Assembly (NCBI GenBank): GCA_964487745.1 | Contig: CAZASG010000003.1 | Span: 81,511-145,510, forward strand | DNA length: 64,000 bases | Origin: Desulfolinea sp964487745 | GTDB taxonomy: Bacteria > Chloroflexota > Anaerolineae > Anaerolineales > Villigracilaceae | Direction: 5' to 3' | Part shown: positions 1 to 8,399 of the stretch, in pieces | How positions within the stretch are numbered: position 1 is the first letter of the stretch | How the letters are laid out: every line of letters begins with the position of its first letter | The notes under the pieces: model-generated | Database searches by the model: none | The model's input: only the letters and a program-made list of their open reading frames with translations | What the model was told of the DNA's origin: nothing | Translations under genes and position numbers: made by a program

Positions 1-251
1 TAGGGATTCTCTTCAAAAAGATTCTTGAGTTCGCGCTCGCGTCTGATCTTGGAAGGTTCTTCAAGCAGGCTGATGATCTGGCGATAATAGGTCATGGGTG
101 CTTGCCCCAGCGCTTGAGGGTTGCCAATATTGCAAAAGATTATTTCTTTGCCCTCATCTTTGAGTTTGGCTGCCCGCTGAGGGATCGGCCCCCGCACCGC
201 ATATTCCATTTTGAGAATATTCTGATTTACATTGATCTTATGCTCCGCCAT
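1..251 (-). CDS. Class I/II aminotransferase, N-terminal part (alanine aminotransferase-like)
   Basis: Only the first 83 codons lie in the window; the gene runs off the left edge. The protein begins MAEHKINVNQ and contains EYAVRGPIPQRA and IIFCNIGNPQALGQ. These resemble the N-terminus of alanine aminotransferase-type PLP enzymes, which swap amino groups between alanine or glutamate and 2-oxo acids in the cytoplasm. The PLP lysine lies outside the window, so the substrate cannot be judged. The start is the ATG at 251, with a weak AAAGGGA upstream. It lies 21 bases upstream of... the end of the sensor kinase gene on the same strand, which precedes it. Confidence 0.75.
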   Translation of the reverse strand, partial: MAEHKINVNQNILKMEYAVRGPIPQRAAKLKDEGKEIIFCNIGNPQALGQAPMTYYRQIISLLEEPSKIRRERELKNLFEENP

Positions 252-272
252 GTGGTGTCCCTTTTTGTGAAA

Positions 273-3200
273 TTATAGAGTTTGTTTGATGGATTGTTGG
301 ATGGGGACTTTAAGATAAAAGATGCTCCCCTCGCCTTCTATACTCTCGACCCAAACACGTCCCCCGTGACGCTCCGCGATAGAACGGACGATTGCCAACC
401 CCAAACCGGTGCCTTGTTGGGCACGTGCTGCCCGCTGCGAGCTCCGGAAGAATTTTTCAAAGAGCCGTTTCTTTGCCTCTTCACTGATACCGATTCCGCT
501 GTCCTCGATCTCAAAGATGATCTCTTTCTCTGTTGCATGGGCACGCATATTGACGTTGCCACCTTCCGGCGTATACTTGACGGCATTTTCGACGAGGTTA
601 TAGATCGCTTGATGGAGCAAGGCTTGGTCAGCTTCGATCAAACCTGGTAGATTTTGTGCCGTCTCGATGGAGAAATTGATCTTTTTCTGGCTAATATTGG
701 TGTGCAAACCTGTGCTAACCCGGTCAAGAATATCGAGGGGGGAGATCTTTTCGAGTTGCAAGCCAACGCCAAGCTCAATACGCCCGAGATCGAGCAGGTT
801 ATTGACCAGGCGGGACATACTCTCAACACCAGAGATGATCTTGGTGACGTAGCCCTGTTGTTGCTCGTTCAGCTCACCCGCCATCGGCATCATTGTGGCA
901 TAACCGCGCATCAGTGTGAGTGGTGAGCGCAGGTCGTGGCTGACGGTGGAAACAAATTCCGATTTGAGCGTATCCAATTCCTTGAAGTGGGTCACATCGC
1001 GCATGATACAGACGCGTCCGATCGGCTGCCCTTCGGTGATGATCGATGATGCTGTTGCGAGCAGCACCTGTCCATTAGGCAGGGTGATCTCGGCTGAAGT
1101 TCTGGATGTGTTCGAGATTTTCAGCAGATTGGCAAGGGCTTTGTCGTGGATGATATTTTCGATGGATTGAGTAGTACTTTCATCATGCTCGATCTCGAGA
1201 GCTTTCAGCGCAGCGGGATTAGCCAGTGTAAGGTGATCCTGATGGTCTGTGACGAGTACGGGATCAGATGTTGAAGCGAGAATAGCCGCCAATTGCTGTC
1301 GCCCAACTTCCTCGTTGAGGAAGAGGTGTGCGTTCGCAGCAGCGAAGGCGGCTTGTCCGCCCAAGGTACTGATAAAGCGCACATTCGCTTCTGTGAAGAG
1401 TTTGGGCTGCGCATAAGCTGCCCACAAGACGCCATAGAAATTTTTCTCATTGCGCAATGGCAGTGCGATCAATGCAGCGGGATTGGGGCGATTTTCGTTC
1501 AATTGCAAGCCGCCGGTGGTGCGGGCAAGATTGGGGAGAACGATCTTTTCCTCGTAGCGAACGGCGTCAAGTAATTCAGCATCCAGGTGGGCGAACTGGC
1601 CTTTTGTTGCTTCCATGGCAAAGCGGGTAGGCATATCGAACATTGCGTCGGGAATGATCTCCGGTGAGAGCACCACATGCACTGCGGAAGCACCTGTTGA
1701 TTTGATCGCATCAAGTACCGGTTGGAAAACATACTTCATCTCGAGGCTGGCTGCCACGCTGTTGCTGACGACCAGTAGCTGATTGAGCTCCTCAAGGCGA
1801 TCTTTTAAACTAACACGCATTTGCTCAAAGGCACGTCGCAGTTGCCCGACCTCATCTATACCTGAGAGCTCGAGGGGATGGTCAAGCTGTCCTTGGGCAA
1901 TACGTCCCGCTTCGCTGGCGAGATTCTCAAGCGATTGGCTGATGATCCGTAAACCGATCCGCAGGGCGATGAGTGCAAAGATGGTCAAGATCACGATCAT
2001 TGCTGAAAGAGGAGATGCGATCTGAAGTGAAAGCTGCTGAACTTGACGGGCGGGTACGGTCAGCACCACTGCCCACGGACGACCCACAACAGGTTGGTAG
2101 AAGACCAACGTTCGCGTGCCGGTTGGTGATGTCGCGTCAAAAAGGCTTGCTTCGTCGCTTTTTTCGCCCTCATATTGGCTCATGGTCAAGCCGCTATTTG
2201 AGTGATAGAGGATCGTGCCGTTTTCATTGACGAGAAAACCATCCCCTGAGATCGAGGCCATACCATTAAGGCTATTGAGCAGAGGGCGTGTAATGGGATT
2301 AGTGCTGAGATCAGTGCGCCCGAGAAGCACGCGGGCTGGCAGTTCTCCGTTGCCGGGAATTGTGGCAATAAAGGAAATCCGCGCCGTACCGCCGGGCGTA
2401 ATTGGTGGAATAGTATATATCTGGGAGGGCACACCGCTCGCTGAGAGAAGCAAGCCATTGATCTCTTCTGTTGTCAGTTCGCGTGCGAGGGCATCAGAAG
2501 GCGGGTATTCGCCGAGAATATTTGCTTCGGAGTCAACTACCAGAAGCTGGGTGAAATAGGGCACCAGGCGAATTTTCTCCCCCAAAAGGGCAGCAAGAGC
2601 AGCGCTATCTTCACTCAGCAAAGCTTGATCATCTGCGAGTTGGGTACTCAGGTTTTGTCCGGTCTCGAGGAAGAAGGGAACACTCTCCGCTGCAACTTGT
2701 GCGGTATTCTCAAGGCGGTCGTAAAGCATTTGGCGGGCAGCTCGCCCGGCGACGATCCAATCGCCGATGAGCAGGGTCAACAAGAGGACAACGATGAATG
2801 TCCCCGTGCCGATCAGGAAGCGCGTCTCAAGCCGACGTTCGGCAGGTGAGGGGCTCAGGGGTGTTTTTCTGCCCCAGGCTACGGGCGCACTAAAGGATAA
2901 AATTTGGGCGATAAACCCTGCAACGAGTAATTCCCCAAAAACAGCAAGGGTTGCCACACCGACATTATTTAGCGCAAAATCGAGGCGAGCAGTGATATCG
3001 GAATGAGATGCGCTGAAAAACACCCCGGGCACAAAAAGTAAGCTGAAGATAGGTGTCAGCGCTAATGCAGAAACGATCGGTTGACGCAAAAACTTGTAGG
3101 CGGGTGTGCGATAGCGTTGACGTACCCAACGATTGAATAGTAACCCCATCAATCCGAATTGAACCGCGGTGAAAACAGTATGCGTATCAAAAGGCGCTCT

Positions 3201-3569
3201 CAAAATTCCTGCGACCATGCCAAGAATAAAAGCTGGTAAGGGTCCCAGTAGCCCGCCTGCCAATATCCATGGTAGAGCGGAGAAAAGCATAAGTGCTGCC
3301 CCGGGTGGGTCAAATGGAACGCCAGGCCAGGACATCAGGGAGTTTCCCTTTATGTAGACACCAATGAATAAATTGCTGATGGGAGTGAGTATCAGGAGTG
3401 CGATGAAGATCAGCCAGGCGCGTCTATCCCACTTGATACGGGTTTCCTGACTTTTAAAATAGAGCCAAATCCCCAAGCCAAACAAGCCAGCGAAAAATAT
3501 CCACCCCAAGAGATCTGGAAAGTTAAAAAAAGGAAGTGCGAGGAAGAGGGCGCTAATAAACTTTGGCAT
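273..3569 (-). CDS. Membrane sensor histidine kinase (MASE-like/dCACHE-HAMP-GAF-PAS-HisKA-HATPase)
   Basis: This is a 1098-residue sensor kinase that should autophosphorylate and pass phosphate to a response regulator not encoded next to it. The first ~235 residues form about six to seven membrane segments. A further segment near 255-275, a periplasmic sensor region of dCACHE type (~280-520) and another membrane segment (~525-545) follow. Then come HAMP (~545-600), GAF (~620-760), PAS (~770-870), HisKA with SHDLRSP (phospho-histidine H878), and an ATPase domain with N box NLVENAVKY, G1 DSGIGI and G2 GTGLGLAI. All catalytic motifs are intact. The ligand cannot be told from sequence. Confidence 0.9.
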   Translation of the reverse strand: MPKFISALFLALPFFNFPDLLGWIFFAGLFGLGIWLYFKSQETRIKWDRRAWLIFIALLILTPISNLFIGVYIKGNSLMSWPGVPFDPPGAALMLFSALPWILAGGLLGPLPAFILGMVAGILRAPFDTHTVFTAVQFGLMGLLFNRWVRQRYRTPAYKFLRQPIVSALALTPIFSLLFVPGVFFSASHSDITARLDFALNNVGVATLAVFGELLVAGFIAQILSFSAPVAWGRKTPLSPSPAERRLETRFLIGTGTFIVVLLLTLLIGDWIVAGRAARQMLYDRLENTAQVAAESVPFFLETGQNLSTQLADDQALLSEDSAALAALLGEKIRLVPYFTQLLVVDSEANILGEYPPSDALARELTTEEINGLLLSASGVPSQIYTIPPITPGGTARISFIATIPGNGELPARVLLGRTDLSTNPITRPLLNSLNGMASISGDGFLVNENGTILYHSNSGLTMSQYEGEKSDEASLFDATSPTGTRTLVFYQPVVGRPWAVVLTVPARQVQQLSLQIASPLSAMIVILTIFALIALRIGLRIISQSLENLASEAGRIAQGQLDHPLELSGIDEVGQLRRAFEQMRVSLKDRLEELNQLLVVSNSVAASLEMKYVFQPVLDAIKSTGASAVHVVLSPEIIPDAMFDMPTRFAMEATKGQFAHLDAELLDAVRYEEKIVLPNLARTTGGLQLNENRPNPAALIALPLRNEKNFYGVLWAAYAQPKLFTEANVRFISTLGGQAAFAAANAHLFLNEEVGRQQLAAILASTSDPVLVTDHQDHLTLANPAALKALEIEHDESTTQSIENIIHDKALANLLKISNTSRTSAEITLPNGQVLLATASSIITEGQPIGRVCIMRDVTHFKELDTLKSEFVSTVSHDLRSPLTLMRGYATMMPMAGELNEQQQGYVTKIISGVESMSRLVNNLLDLGRIELGVGLQLEKISPLDILDRVSTGLHTNISQKKINFSIETAQNLPGLIEADQALLHQAIYNLVENAVKYTPEGGNVNMRAHATEKEIIFEIEDSGIGISEEAKKRLFEKFFRSSQRAARAQQGTGLGLAIVRSIAERHGGRVWVESIEGEGSIFYLKVPIQQSIKQTL

Positions 3570-3640
3570 GATCTGAGCGACTGTCTATTATAGCCGTAAA
3601 ACTTCCTTTTCTGATATTTTCGTGTGCTTTTTGTAGAATT

Positions 3641-4327
3641 TCAAGATGACTTTATTGCCGTTTCTTCGTAAACACCGCGATATTCTTCCGGGAGAAGCCC
3701 AGCCAAATGCGACATGACCAAGTCGGCGTTGCGTTGGCGGGAGGCACGTCTCTCCGCGCCCTTGCTGACTAACGGTGGCAGGTTGATCGGGCGTCCGATG
3801 CTGAGCGTGAGCGGTGGTCGTTCCCGTTTTTTGGCGTGCTGCCAGTAGTCCTGCGTTGTCCCGATGATGGCGGCGGGCACGACCGGTACCTGTGCTTTCT
3901 CGAAAATATAAGCCACGCCGGGCATGGCTTTGCGCATGGCGGTCTCGTGCGAACGTCCACCTTCGGGGGCGATCAGGAGTGGGCGTCCTGATTTGAGTGC
4001 ACTCAACATACGCTCGATCAGCTTGCGATCATACTCGCCGCGATGGACGGGAATAACACCATAGGCGATGAGGACCTCTCTCTGTCCGGGGGTTTCAAAG
4101 ACAGATTGTGCGCCGATGATTTCCAGCGTTTCAGGCCAAAAACTGGCAATGAAAGGCGGATCATAAAGCGAAACATGGTTCATCGCTACGATATAGGGCT
4201 TGCCGTAGGGAATATTTTCCGTGCCCTCGATGGTGATCGGTGAAAGGGTGCGGAAGATGCCCCGAAAAGTCCCCTTGATGATCGGACGGGCAATTTTGTT
4301 GAAGAGGGAGACGTTATATGTGCTCAT
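3641..4327 (-). CDS. plsC: 1-acyl-sn-glycerol-3-phosphate acyltransferase (PlsC family)
   Basis: This 228-residue membrane-associated enzyme would add the second acyl chain to lysophosphatidic acid, giving phosphatidic acid. It has the family's HX4D catalytic motif (NHVSLYD) and the substrate-binding EGGRS motif (APEGGRS). Its ATG overlaps the stop codon of the cytidylate kinase gene (ATGA), so the two are translationally coupled. This fits a phospholipid role, since cytidylate kinase feeds CTP for CDP-diacylglycerol. The family includes enzymes with other acyl acceptors, so the exact substrate is inferred. Confidence 0.88.
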   Translation of the reverse strand: MSTYNVSLFNKIARPIIKGTFRGIFRTLSPITIEGTENIPYGKPYIVAMNHVSLYDPPFIASFWPETLEIIGAQSVFETPGQREVLIAYGVIPVHRGEYDRKLIERMLSALKSGRPLLIAPEGGRSHETAMRKAMPGVAYIFEKAQVPVVPAAIIGTTQDYWQHAKKRERPPLTLSIGRPINLPPLVSKGAERRASRQRNADLVMSHLAGLLPEEYRGVYEETAIKSS

Positions 4328-5001
4328 TTGCAGAGCGCCATGATCTTTTCGTAAACTTCGTCAGCGTTGAGGTTATCGGAATCGAGAATGATGGCATCTT
4401 CGGCGGGACGCAAGGGCGCGACATCGCGCGTGGAATCAACGTGATCCCGTTTAATGACTTTGTCGAGAATTTCGGCGTAATCCGCTTCCTCGCCGCGAGC
4501 GATGATCTCGTCATAGCGGCGGCGAGCGCGTTCTTCGGCAGAGGCATCGAGGTAGATCTTGAGATCAGCTTCGGGCAGAACGACGGTACCAATATCCCGC
4601 CCGACCATGACGACGCTGCCGCGTAAACCAATACGACGTTGTTGCTGGCTCAAAGCTGCCCGCACGCCGGGATAGGCTGCCACAACGCTAACGTTAGCAT
4701 CCACTTCGGGGCGTCTGGTTTGCCAGGTGATATCGTCGCCATTGATGAGCACATCACAGGCGCGCCCATCATCTTTGGATGCAGCGCGCACGTCAATGGG
4801 CGTTTCTTCGGCGAGTTTGGTAACCGCGGCTTCGTTGCTGAGATCGACGCCTTTTTGCAGGGCTGCCCAAGTCACAGCGCGGTACATAACACCGGTATCG
4901 AAGAAGAGATAATCGAGGCTGTCTGCCACGCGGCTGCCGACGGTCGATTTGCCGGAGGCTGCGGGCCCGTCAAGGGCGATGGTTTTGGGGGTGTTGGTCA
5001 C
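4324..5001 (-). CDS. cmk: Cytidylate kinase
   Basis: This 225-residue cytoplasmic P-loop kinase phosphorylates CMP and dCMP with ATP. The Walker A motif is GPAASGKSTVG near the N-terminus. Further family signatures are DTGVMYRAVTWA (substrate site), GRDIGTVVLPEA, and the lid region SAEERARRRYDE. The length is normal. The start is a GTG at 5001 with GGAGCC upstream. It forms a coupled pair with plsC through a 4-base overlap. The upstream gap holds a palindromic repeat. Confidence 0.95.
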   Translation of the reverse strand: MTNTPKTIALDGPAASGKSTVGSRVADSLDYLFFDTGVMYRAVTWAALQKGVDLSNEAAVTKLAEETPIDVRAASKDDGRACDVLINGDDITWQTRRPEVDANVSVVAAYPGVRAALSQQQRRIGLRGSVVMVGRDIGTVVLPEADLKIYLDASAEERARRRYDEIIARGEEADYAEILDKVIKRDHVDSTRDVAPLRPAEDAIILDSDNLNADEVYEKIMALCK

Positions 5002-5040
5002 TTGGGATGGGGCTCCTGTAAAAAGATGATTTCATGAAAG

Positions 5041-5119
5041 ACGTGCGTTGCATCCATCTGATGCGCTGCACGTCGGTTGTTTTCATAATCATCTGCAACG
5101 CACTTGAAAAGTGCAATGC
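5041..5119. repeat. Palindromic intergenic element, family D, copy 1
   Basis: The element runs from GTGCGTTGCATC through GATGCGCTGCAC to TGCAACGCACTT and GTGCAATGC. Its outer arms are complementary (GTGCGTTGCA and TGCAACGCAC), and it can fold into nested hairpins. A second copy with the same order of arms lies at 39219-39311 between hisC and hisB. Nothing coding was seen in it. It may be a non-autonomous mobile element or a REP-like repeat. Confidence 0.75.
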
Positions 5120-5125
5120 TGGTGA

Positions 5126-6826
5126 TTAGTTCTGACTATCAAAAAAGAGATCGTTGCGCGCCCAAAGGATGATCTGCTCGCTTTGCATAGGCATCTCGCG
5201 CAGGGTGAGCCATTTTGCCCAGTTCCTGCCGAGCAGCCAATCGGGATAGGTGCGCCAGACGAAATCCTGCCCGCGATAAGCAGATGCCAACTCGACTTCT
5301 TCGCCCAGCGGGGTGATGACGAGTTCGGGTGCAGTGGTCATATCGAGGCTGGAGACGACGTTTACGTTGTGGTTGCGGAGCATCCAAAACAGGGCGGAGG
5401 AATCGATCCCTTTGACAGTGATCGTCAGGGTGGTAGCGTCACCGCGCGCCATGATCGAGACCTCCTCAACTGTTTCCAGCAGCAAGCCTGCCTGGGTCAC
5501 GCGCGGGGCGTTATCCCAGATTTCTATGCCCTTCGGGGTGCGCAAGCCACTGGCTCCCCAGGCTGCGCTGAGGGTATATATTCCCAACATCAACGAGATA
5601 CCCCAAACACCGCCGAGAGTCGCTGTCTCGACCGACCAGCCGATGGCGATCAATCCCAGACTGAGAATAAGCAAAAGGACAGAGCCGCCCAACAGGATCA
5701 AGCGGCTGGTGAGCATTTCAGCATTCGGAGACAGCACACCCGCGCCCGAAATATTCAGCCATGAAAACGCCATCAGCAAAAGTGTCAGTGCAAAAACACC
5801 GATGGTCTCGCTGCGGTCGTAATTGGGAAGGCGCAGGTGCAGGTTGAGTTCTTTTGCACTCAATATCCATAACGGCAGGGTGACCCAGATCAGGTCAGCG
5901 ACCTGATGGGCAGGATAAAAAATAATCAAAAGAAACGCCACGAGCGCCCATAAACTCAAGGTGATGCCGGTCTTTTCTTTGCTAAGAATGGCGCGGATGC
6001 CGCCTACCAGCCCAAAGAGCAGGGCAAAGGGATAGTAGGCAATAAATCCAACTAAAACACGCGTGGCAGGTACGTCAGATTGATTGCGCCAGCCGCCCAA
6101 GAATTCACCGAGAGATGCAGCGAATGCGCTTATTCCGTTGGGGGAAAGGAGGAAAAGTGTGCCGACGAGGAGCAGGGTGATGCCCCCATACTTTGCGGCG
6201 ACTTTGAGATCGTCCGTGCGGGAACGTTCTCCATTTTGGCTTGCCTGTGCCCTTGAGGGTGCTTCCATTATCTCAACATCTTCCTGTGGAAGGAGGTTCT
6301 GTGCCAAGGCCCACGTCAGGGCGGCGATGAGCAGCCCCATCCAAACGGATGCGCCGCCGAGCAACGCGATCCCGGCGAAGATGCCAGCCGCTTGTGGGCG
6401 TTTCTCGTGCCACATTGCCCACGCAAAAACGCCAAAGGTGATCGCCAGCATCGTCCCGCTCGCCTGACGGGATAGGGCGATCAAGCCGGGGGCGATGGCA
6501 ATTAAGAAAGTGGAAAGTAGAGCAACCCGCTCGGCAAGTTTTTCGCGGAAAAAATAAGGTGCAAAAACCAGCAAACTCCCCGCCAAAGCAGGGAAAAGGC
6601 GGGCGAGAAAATTGGTGCTTTCAAATAGATAAAAAGGGATGCTCGTCAGCAGGATATAGCCGGGTTGCGGACTAAGCAGGGGATTCTCACCATTAGCAAG
6701 AGCGAGGGCTTGCAGGGCGAGAGTCGCTTCTGTGTCGGTTAGCGGCACTGCCCCGAGTTGGATAAATCGCAATCCCAGCGCGAGCAGGAAAGCGAGAAAA
6801 TACAAGATGGAGTGACGGGATTTCAT
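5126..6826 (-). CDS. GT39/PMT-like integral membrane glycosyltransferase
   Basis: This 566-residue multi-pass membrane protein has the layout of GT-C enzymes. A first membrane helix is followed by an acidic loop (VPLTDTEA, where these enzymes usually carry catalytic acid residues), about ten more membrane segments, and a soluble C-terminal domain (~430-566). GT39-type enzymes move sugars from polyprenyl phosphate donors to protein or lipid acceptors outside the membrane. No acceptor can be assigned. No clear Shine-Dalgarno sequence precedes the ATG at 6826. Function within the family is inferred from topology and the N-terminal motif only. Confidence 0.7.
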   Translation of the reverse strand: MKSRHSILYFLAFLLALGLRFIQLGAVPLTDTEATLALQALALANGENPLLSPQPGYILLTSIPFYLFESTNFLARLFPALAGSLLVFAPYFFREKLAERVALLSTFLIAIAPGLIALSRQASGTMLAITFGVFAWAMWHEKRPQAAGIFAGIALLGGASVWMGLLIAALTWALAQNLLPQEDVEIMEAPSRAQASQNGERSRTDDLKVAAKYGGITLLLVGTLFLLSPNGISAFAASLGEFLGGWRNQSDVPATRVLVGFIAYYPFALLFGLVGGIRAILSKEKTGITLSLWALVAFLLIIFYPAHQVADLIWVTLPLWILSAKELNLHLRLPNYDRSETIGVFALTLLLMAFSWLNISGAGVLSPNAEMLTSRLILLGGSVLLLILSLGLIAIGWSVETATLGGVWGISLMLGIYTLSAAWGASGLRTPKGIEIWDNAPRVTQAGLLLETVEEVSIMARGDATTLTITVKGIDSSALFWMLRNHNVNVVSSLDMTTAPELVITPLGEEVELASAYRGQDFVWRTYPDWLLGRNWAKWLTLREMPMQSEQIILWARNDLFFDSQN

Positions 6827-6857
6827 GTCGGGTATTTTAGCACAGAGGGATGAGTTT

Positions 6858-6910
6858 AACCGCCAAGGCGCGAAGAGCGCGAAGAAAAAACTTGGCGAAC
6901 TTGGCGGTTT
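6858..6910. repeat. Palindromic element, family B (CCGCCAAGG...CTTGGCGG), copy 1
   Basis: The arms AACCGCCAAGGCGCG and CTTGGCGAACTTGGCGGTTT can pair as an imperfect hairpin. The element reaches into the start of the NUDIX gene's 3' end. A longer related copy sits at 42106-42190 before purH. It may act as a transcription stop or mRNA-end structure. Confidence 0.65.
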
Positions 6911-7328
6911 AGGCTTTGCGTTGCTGCTTTAACTCATTGATGGCGTTTATCGTGTATGGGTCTACATTCATCGTCAGGGCTTCTTCGAGCGTGACCCAAG
7001 TGTAGGCTTGGGCTTCACCGTTCAGCACAACGTCTGTTGAATTCGTTTTACAGGCAAAATCGAAGAAGATGAAGTGCATATTTTTCCAGAAGGATTCATC
7101 CTGAATAAATTCCTGGAAGAAGATGAATTCCACGTCGTAAACATCCAGCCCGGTCTCTTCCTTGGCTTCGCGGATGAGGGCATCGGTCATCTTTTCGCCG
7201 ACTTCGATATGCCCGCCGGGGACAACCCACTTATCATGAAATTTGTGTGATTGGACAAGCAGCATCTTCCCTTCGGGGTTGAAGATCAGGGCACCGACGG
7301 TGGGGTGGGGGTATTCTTGTTGGGTCAT
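6909..7328 (-). CDS. NUDIX hydrolase
   Basis: This 139-residue protein has a complete Nudix box: GGHIEVGEKMTDALI followed by REAKEETGL, matching GX5EX7REUXEEXGU. Such enzymes hydrolyse nucleoside diphosphates linked to another group, using Mg2+ bound by the box glutamates. The substrate cannot be read from sequence. The start ATG at 7328 has AGGAG at good spacing. Its 3' end overlaps the family B palindrome, and a family A palindrome lies just upstream. Confidence 0.92.
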   Translation of the reverse strand: MTQQEYPHPTVGALIFNPEGKMLLVQSHKFHDKWVVPGGHIEVGEKMTDALIREAKEETGLDVYDVEFIFFQEFIQDESFWKNMHFIFFDFACKTNSTDVVLNGEAQAYTWVTLEEALTMNVDPYTINAINELKQQRKA

Positions 7329-7339
7329 AGATTTCTCCT

Positions 7340-7434
7340 GTCATCGCGAGGAGCACTGAGCCTGTCGAATTGCGACGTGGCAATCTGATGAATAATGAGA
7401 GATTGCTTCGATCGCTCCGCTCTCTCGCAATGAC
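7340..7434. repeat. Palindromic element, family A (GTCATTGCGAG type), copy 1
   Basis: It begins GTCATCGCGAGGAGCACTGA and ends GATTGCTTCGATCGCTCC... CTCGCAATGAC, so its ends are inverted repeats. Related copies lie at 8323-8397 and 9884-9972, all within 2.7 kb. Elements of this general sequence are widespread intergenic palindromes in environmental bacteria (general knowledge). Confidence 0.8.
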
Positions 7435-7439
7435 ATATG

Positions 7440-8315
7440 CTAAGTTTCTTTTTTCTTTACCTGTACCAGCACAACACCGCTAATGACAATAGCCATCGCG
7501 ACCATTTGGAGCACGTCCAGCCGTTCATCAAGCAGGAAGAAGCCGAAGATGGCTGTCCAAACCGGGGTCAGACTCAGGATGATGTTCATTTGGATAGCGG
7601 TCAGCACCTGCAGGGCGTGATTATATAAGAAGTAGCCCAAAGCCGTGTTCACTGCCGCTAGAATGAGTATCAAGCCCCAGGTGGAGGGCGAAGCGGATGG
7701 GATTCCCTCGATGGGGATGGCGATCAGTAGAGTCACGATCCCACCCAGCAGGAGCGGAACGCCCGTCAACCGGAGTGTGCTGACTGTCCCCGCGCGGGCG
7801 ATCTTCCTCCCGGCGAGAGTGAAGTAGGTGATCCCGAGCATCCCGACGAAAAAGATCGCTAAACCGACCTTCTCGCCCGCTTCCATCCCCTTGGCGAAGA
7901 AAAGACTGCCACCAATTAGCGCAACAAAAATGCCAACGGTTTGCATCACGGAGGGGATCTCTTTCAGCCAGAAAATCCCACCAATTAACGTAGCGATGGT
8001 GATGGAGCCCATCAAAAAAGAGACGGTCGTGGCAGGCAGATATTCAAGCGACCAGAAGATCATCCCGTTGCCGATGGCGTATTGGCTGATGCCGAGTATG
8101 AGCAAAATCCCCCACATTTTTGCGGAGATGGGCTCGCCTTTTTCACGTAAGACGAAAGGTAGCAGGATGAGTGCCCCAATAAAATAACGCAGCCCGCTGA
8201 TGGTGAGCGGGCTGATCTCGTCGAGAACAAGTTTGACGATGATGAACGAAGTCGCCCAGATGATATTGGTGAGGACAGCTTCGGCAATCGCGAGTGGATA
8301 GGAAGGTTTTTTCAT
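7440..8315 (-). CDS. EamA/DMT-family transporter
   Basis: This 291-residue protein consists of about ten membrane helices in two EamA repeats of roughly 140 residues. The first starts near AEAVLTNIIWATSFI and the second near GLAIFFVGMLGITYF. Typical features are SGLRYFIGALILLP and, in the second repeat, ALGYFLYNHALQ and SLTPVWTAIFGFFLLDE. Members export metabolites or amino acids. The substrate is unknown. It lies between two family A palindromes and shows no clear ribosome binding site. Confidence 0.88.
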   Translation of the reverse strand: MKKPSYPLAIAEAVLTNIIWATSFIIVKLVLDEISPLTISGLRYFIGALILLPFVLREKGEPISAKMWGILLILGISQYAIGNGMIFWSLEYLPATTVSFLMGSITIATLIGGIFWLKEIPSVMQTVGIFVALIGGSLFFAKGMEAGEKVGLAIFFVGMLGITYFTLAGRKIARAGTVSTLRLTGVPLLLGGIVTLLIAIPIEGIPSASPSTWGLILILAAVNTALGYFLYNHALQVLTAIQMNIILSLTPVWTAIFGFFLLDERLDVLQMVAMAIVISGVVLVQVKKKET

Positions 8316-8322
8316 TGATATT

Positions 8323-8397
8323 TGTCATTGCGAGGGAACGAAGTGACCGAAGCAATCTCCTCGCAACGGGAGATTGCCGCGCTACGCTCGCAGTGAC
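8323..8397. repeat. Palindromic element, family A, copy 2
   Basis: It starts GTCATTGCGAGGGAACGAAG and ends GCTACGCTCGCAGTGAC, with the inner arms AGCAATCTCC and GGAGATTGCC. This is the canonical form of the family. It lies between the phosphohexomutase and transporter genes. Confidence 0.85.
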
Positions 8398-8399
8398 AA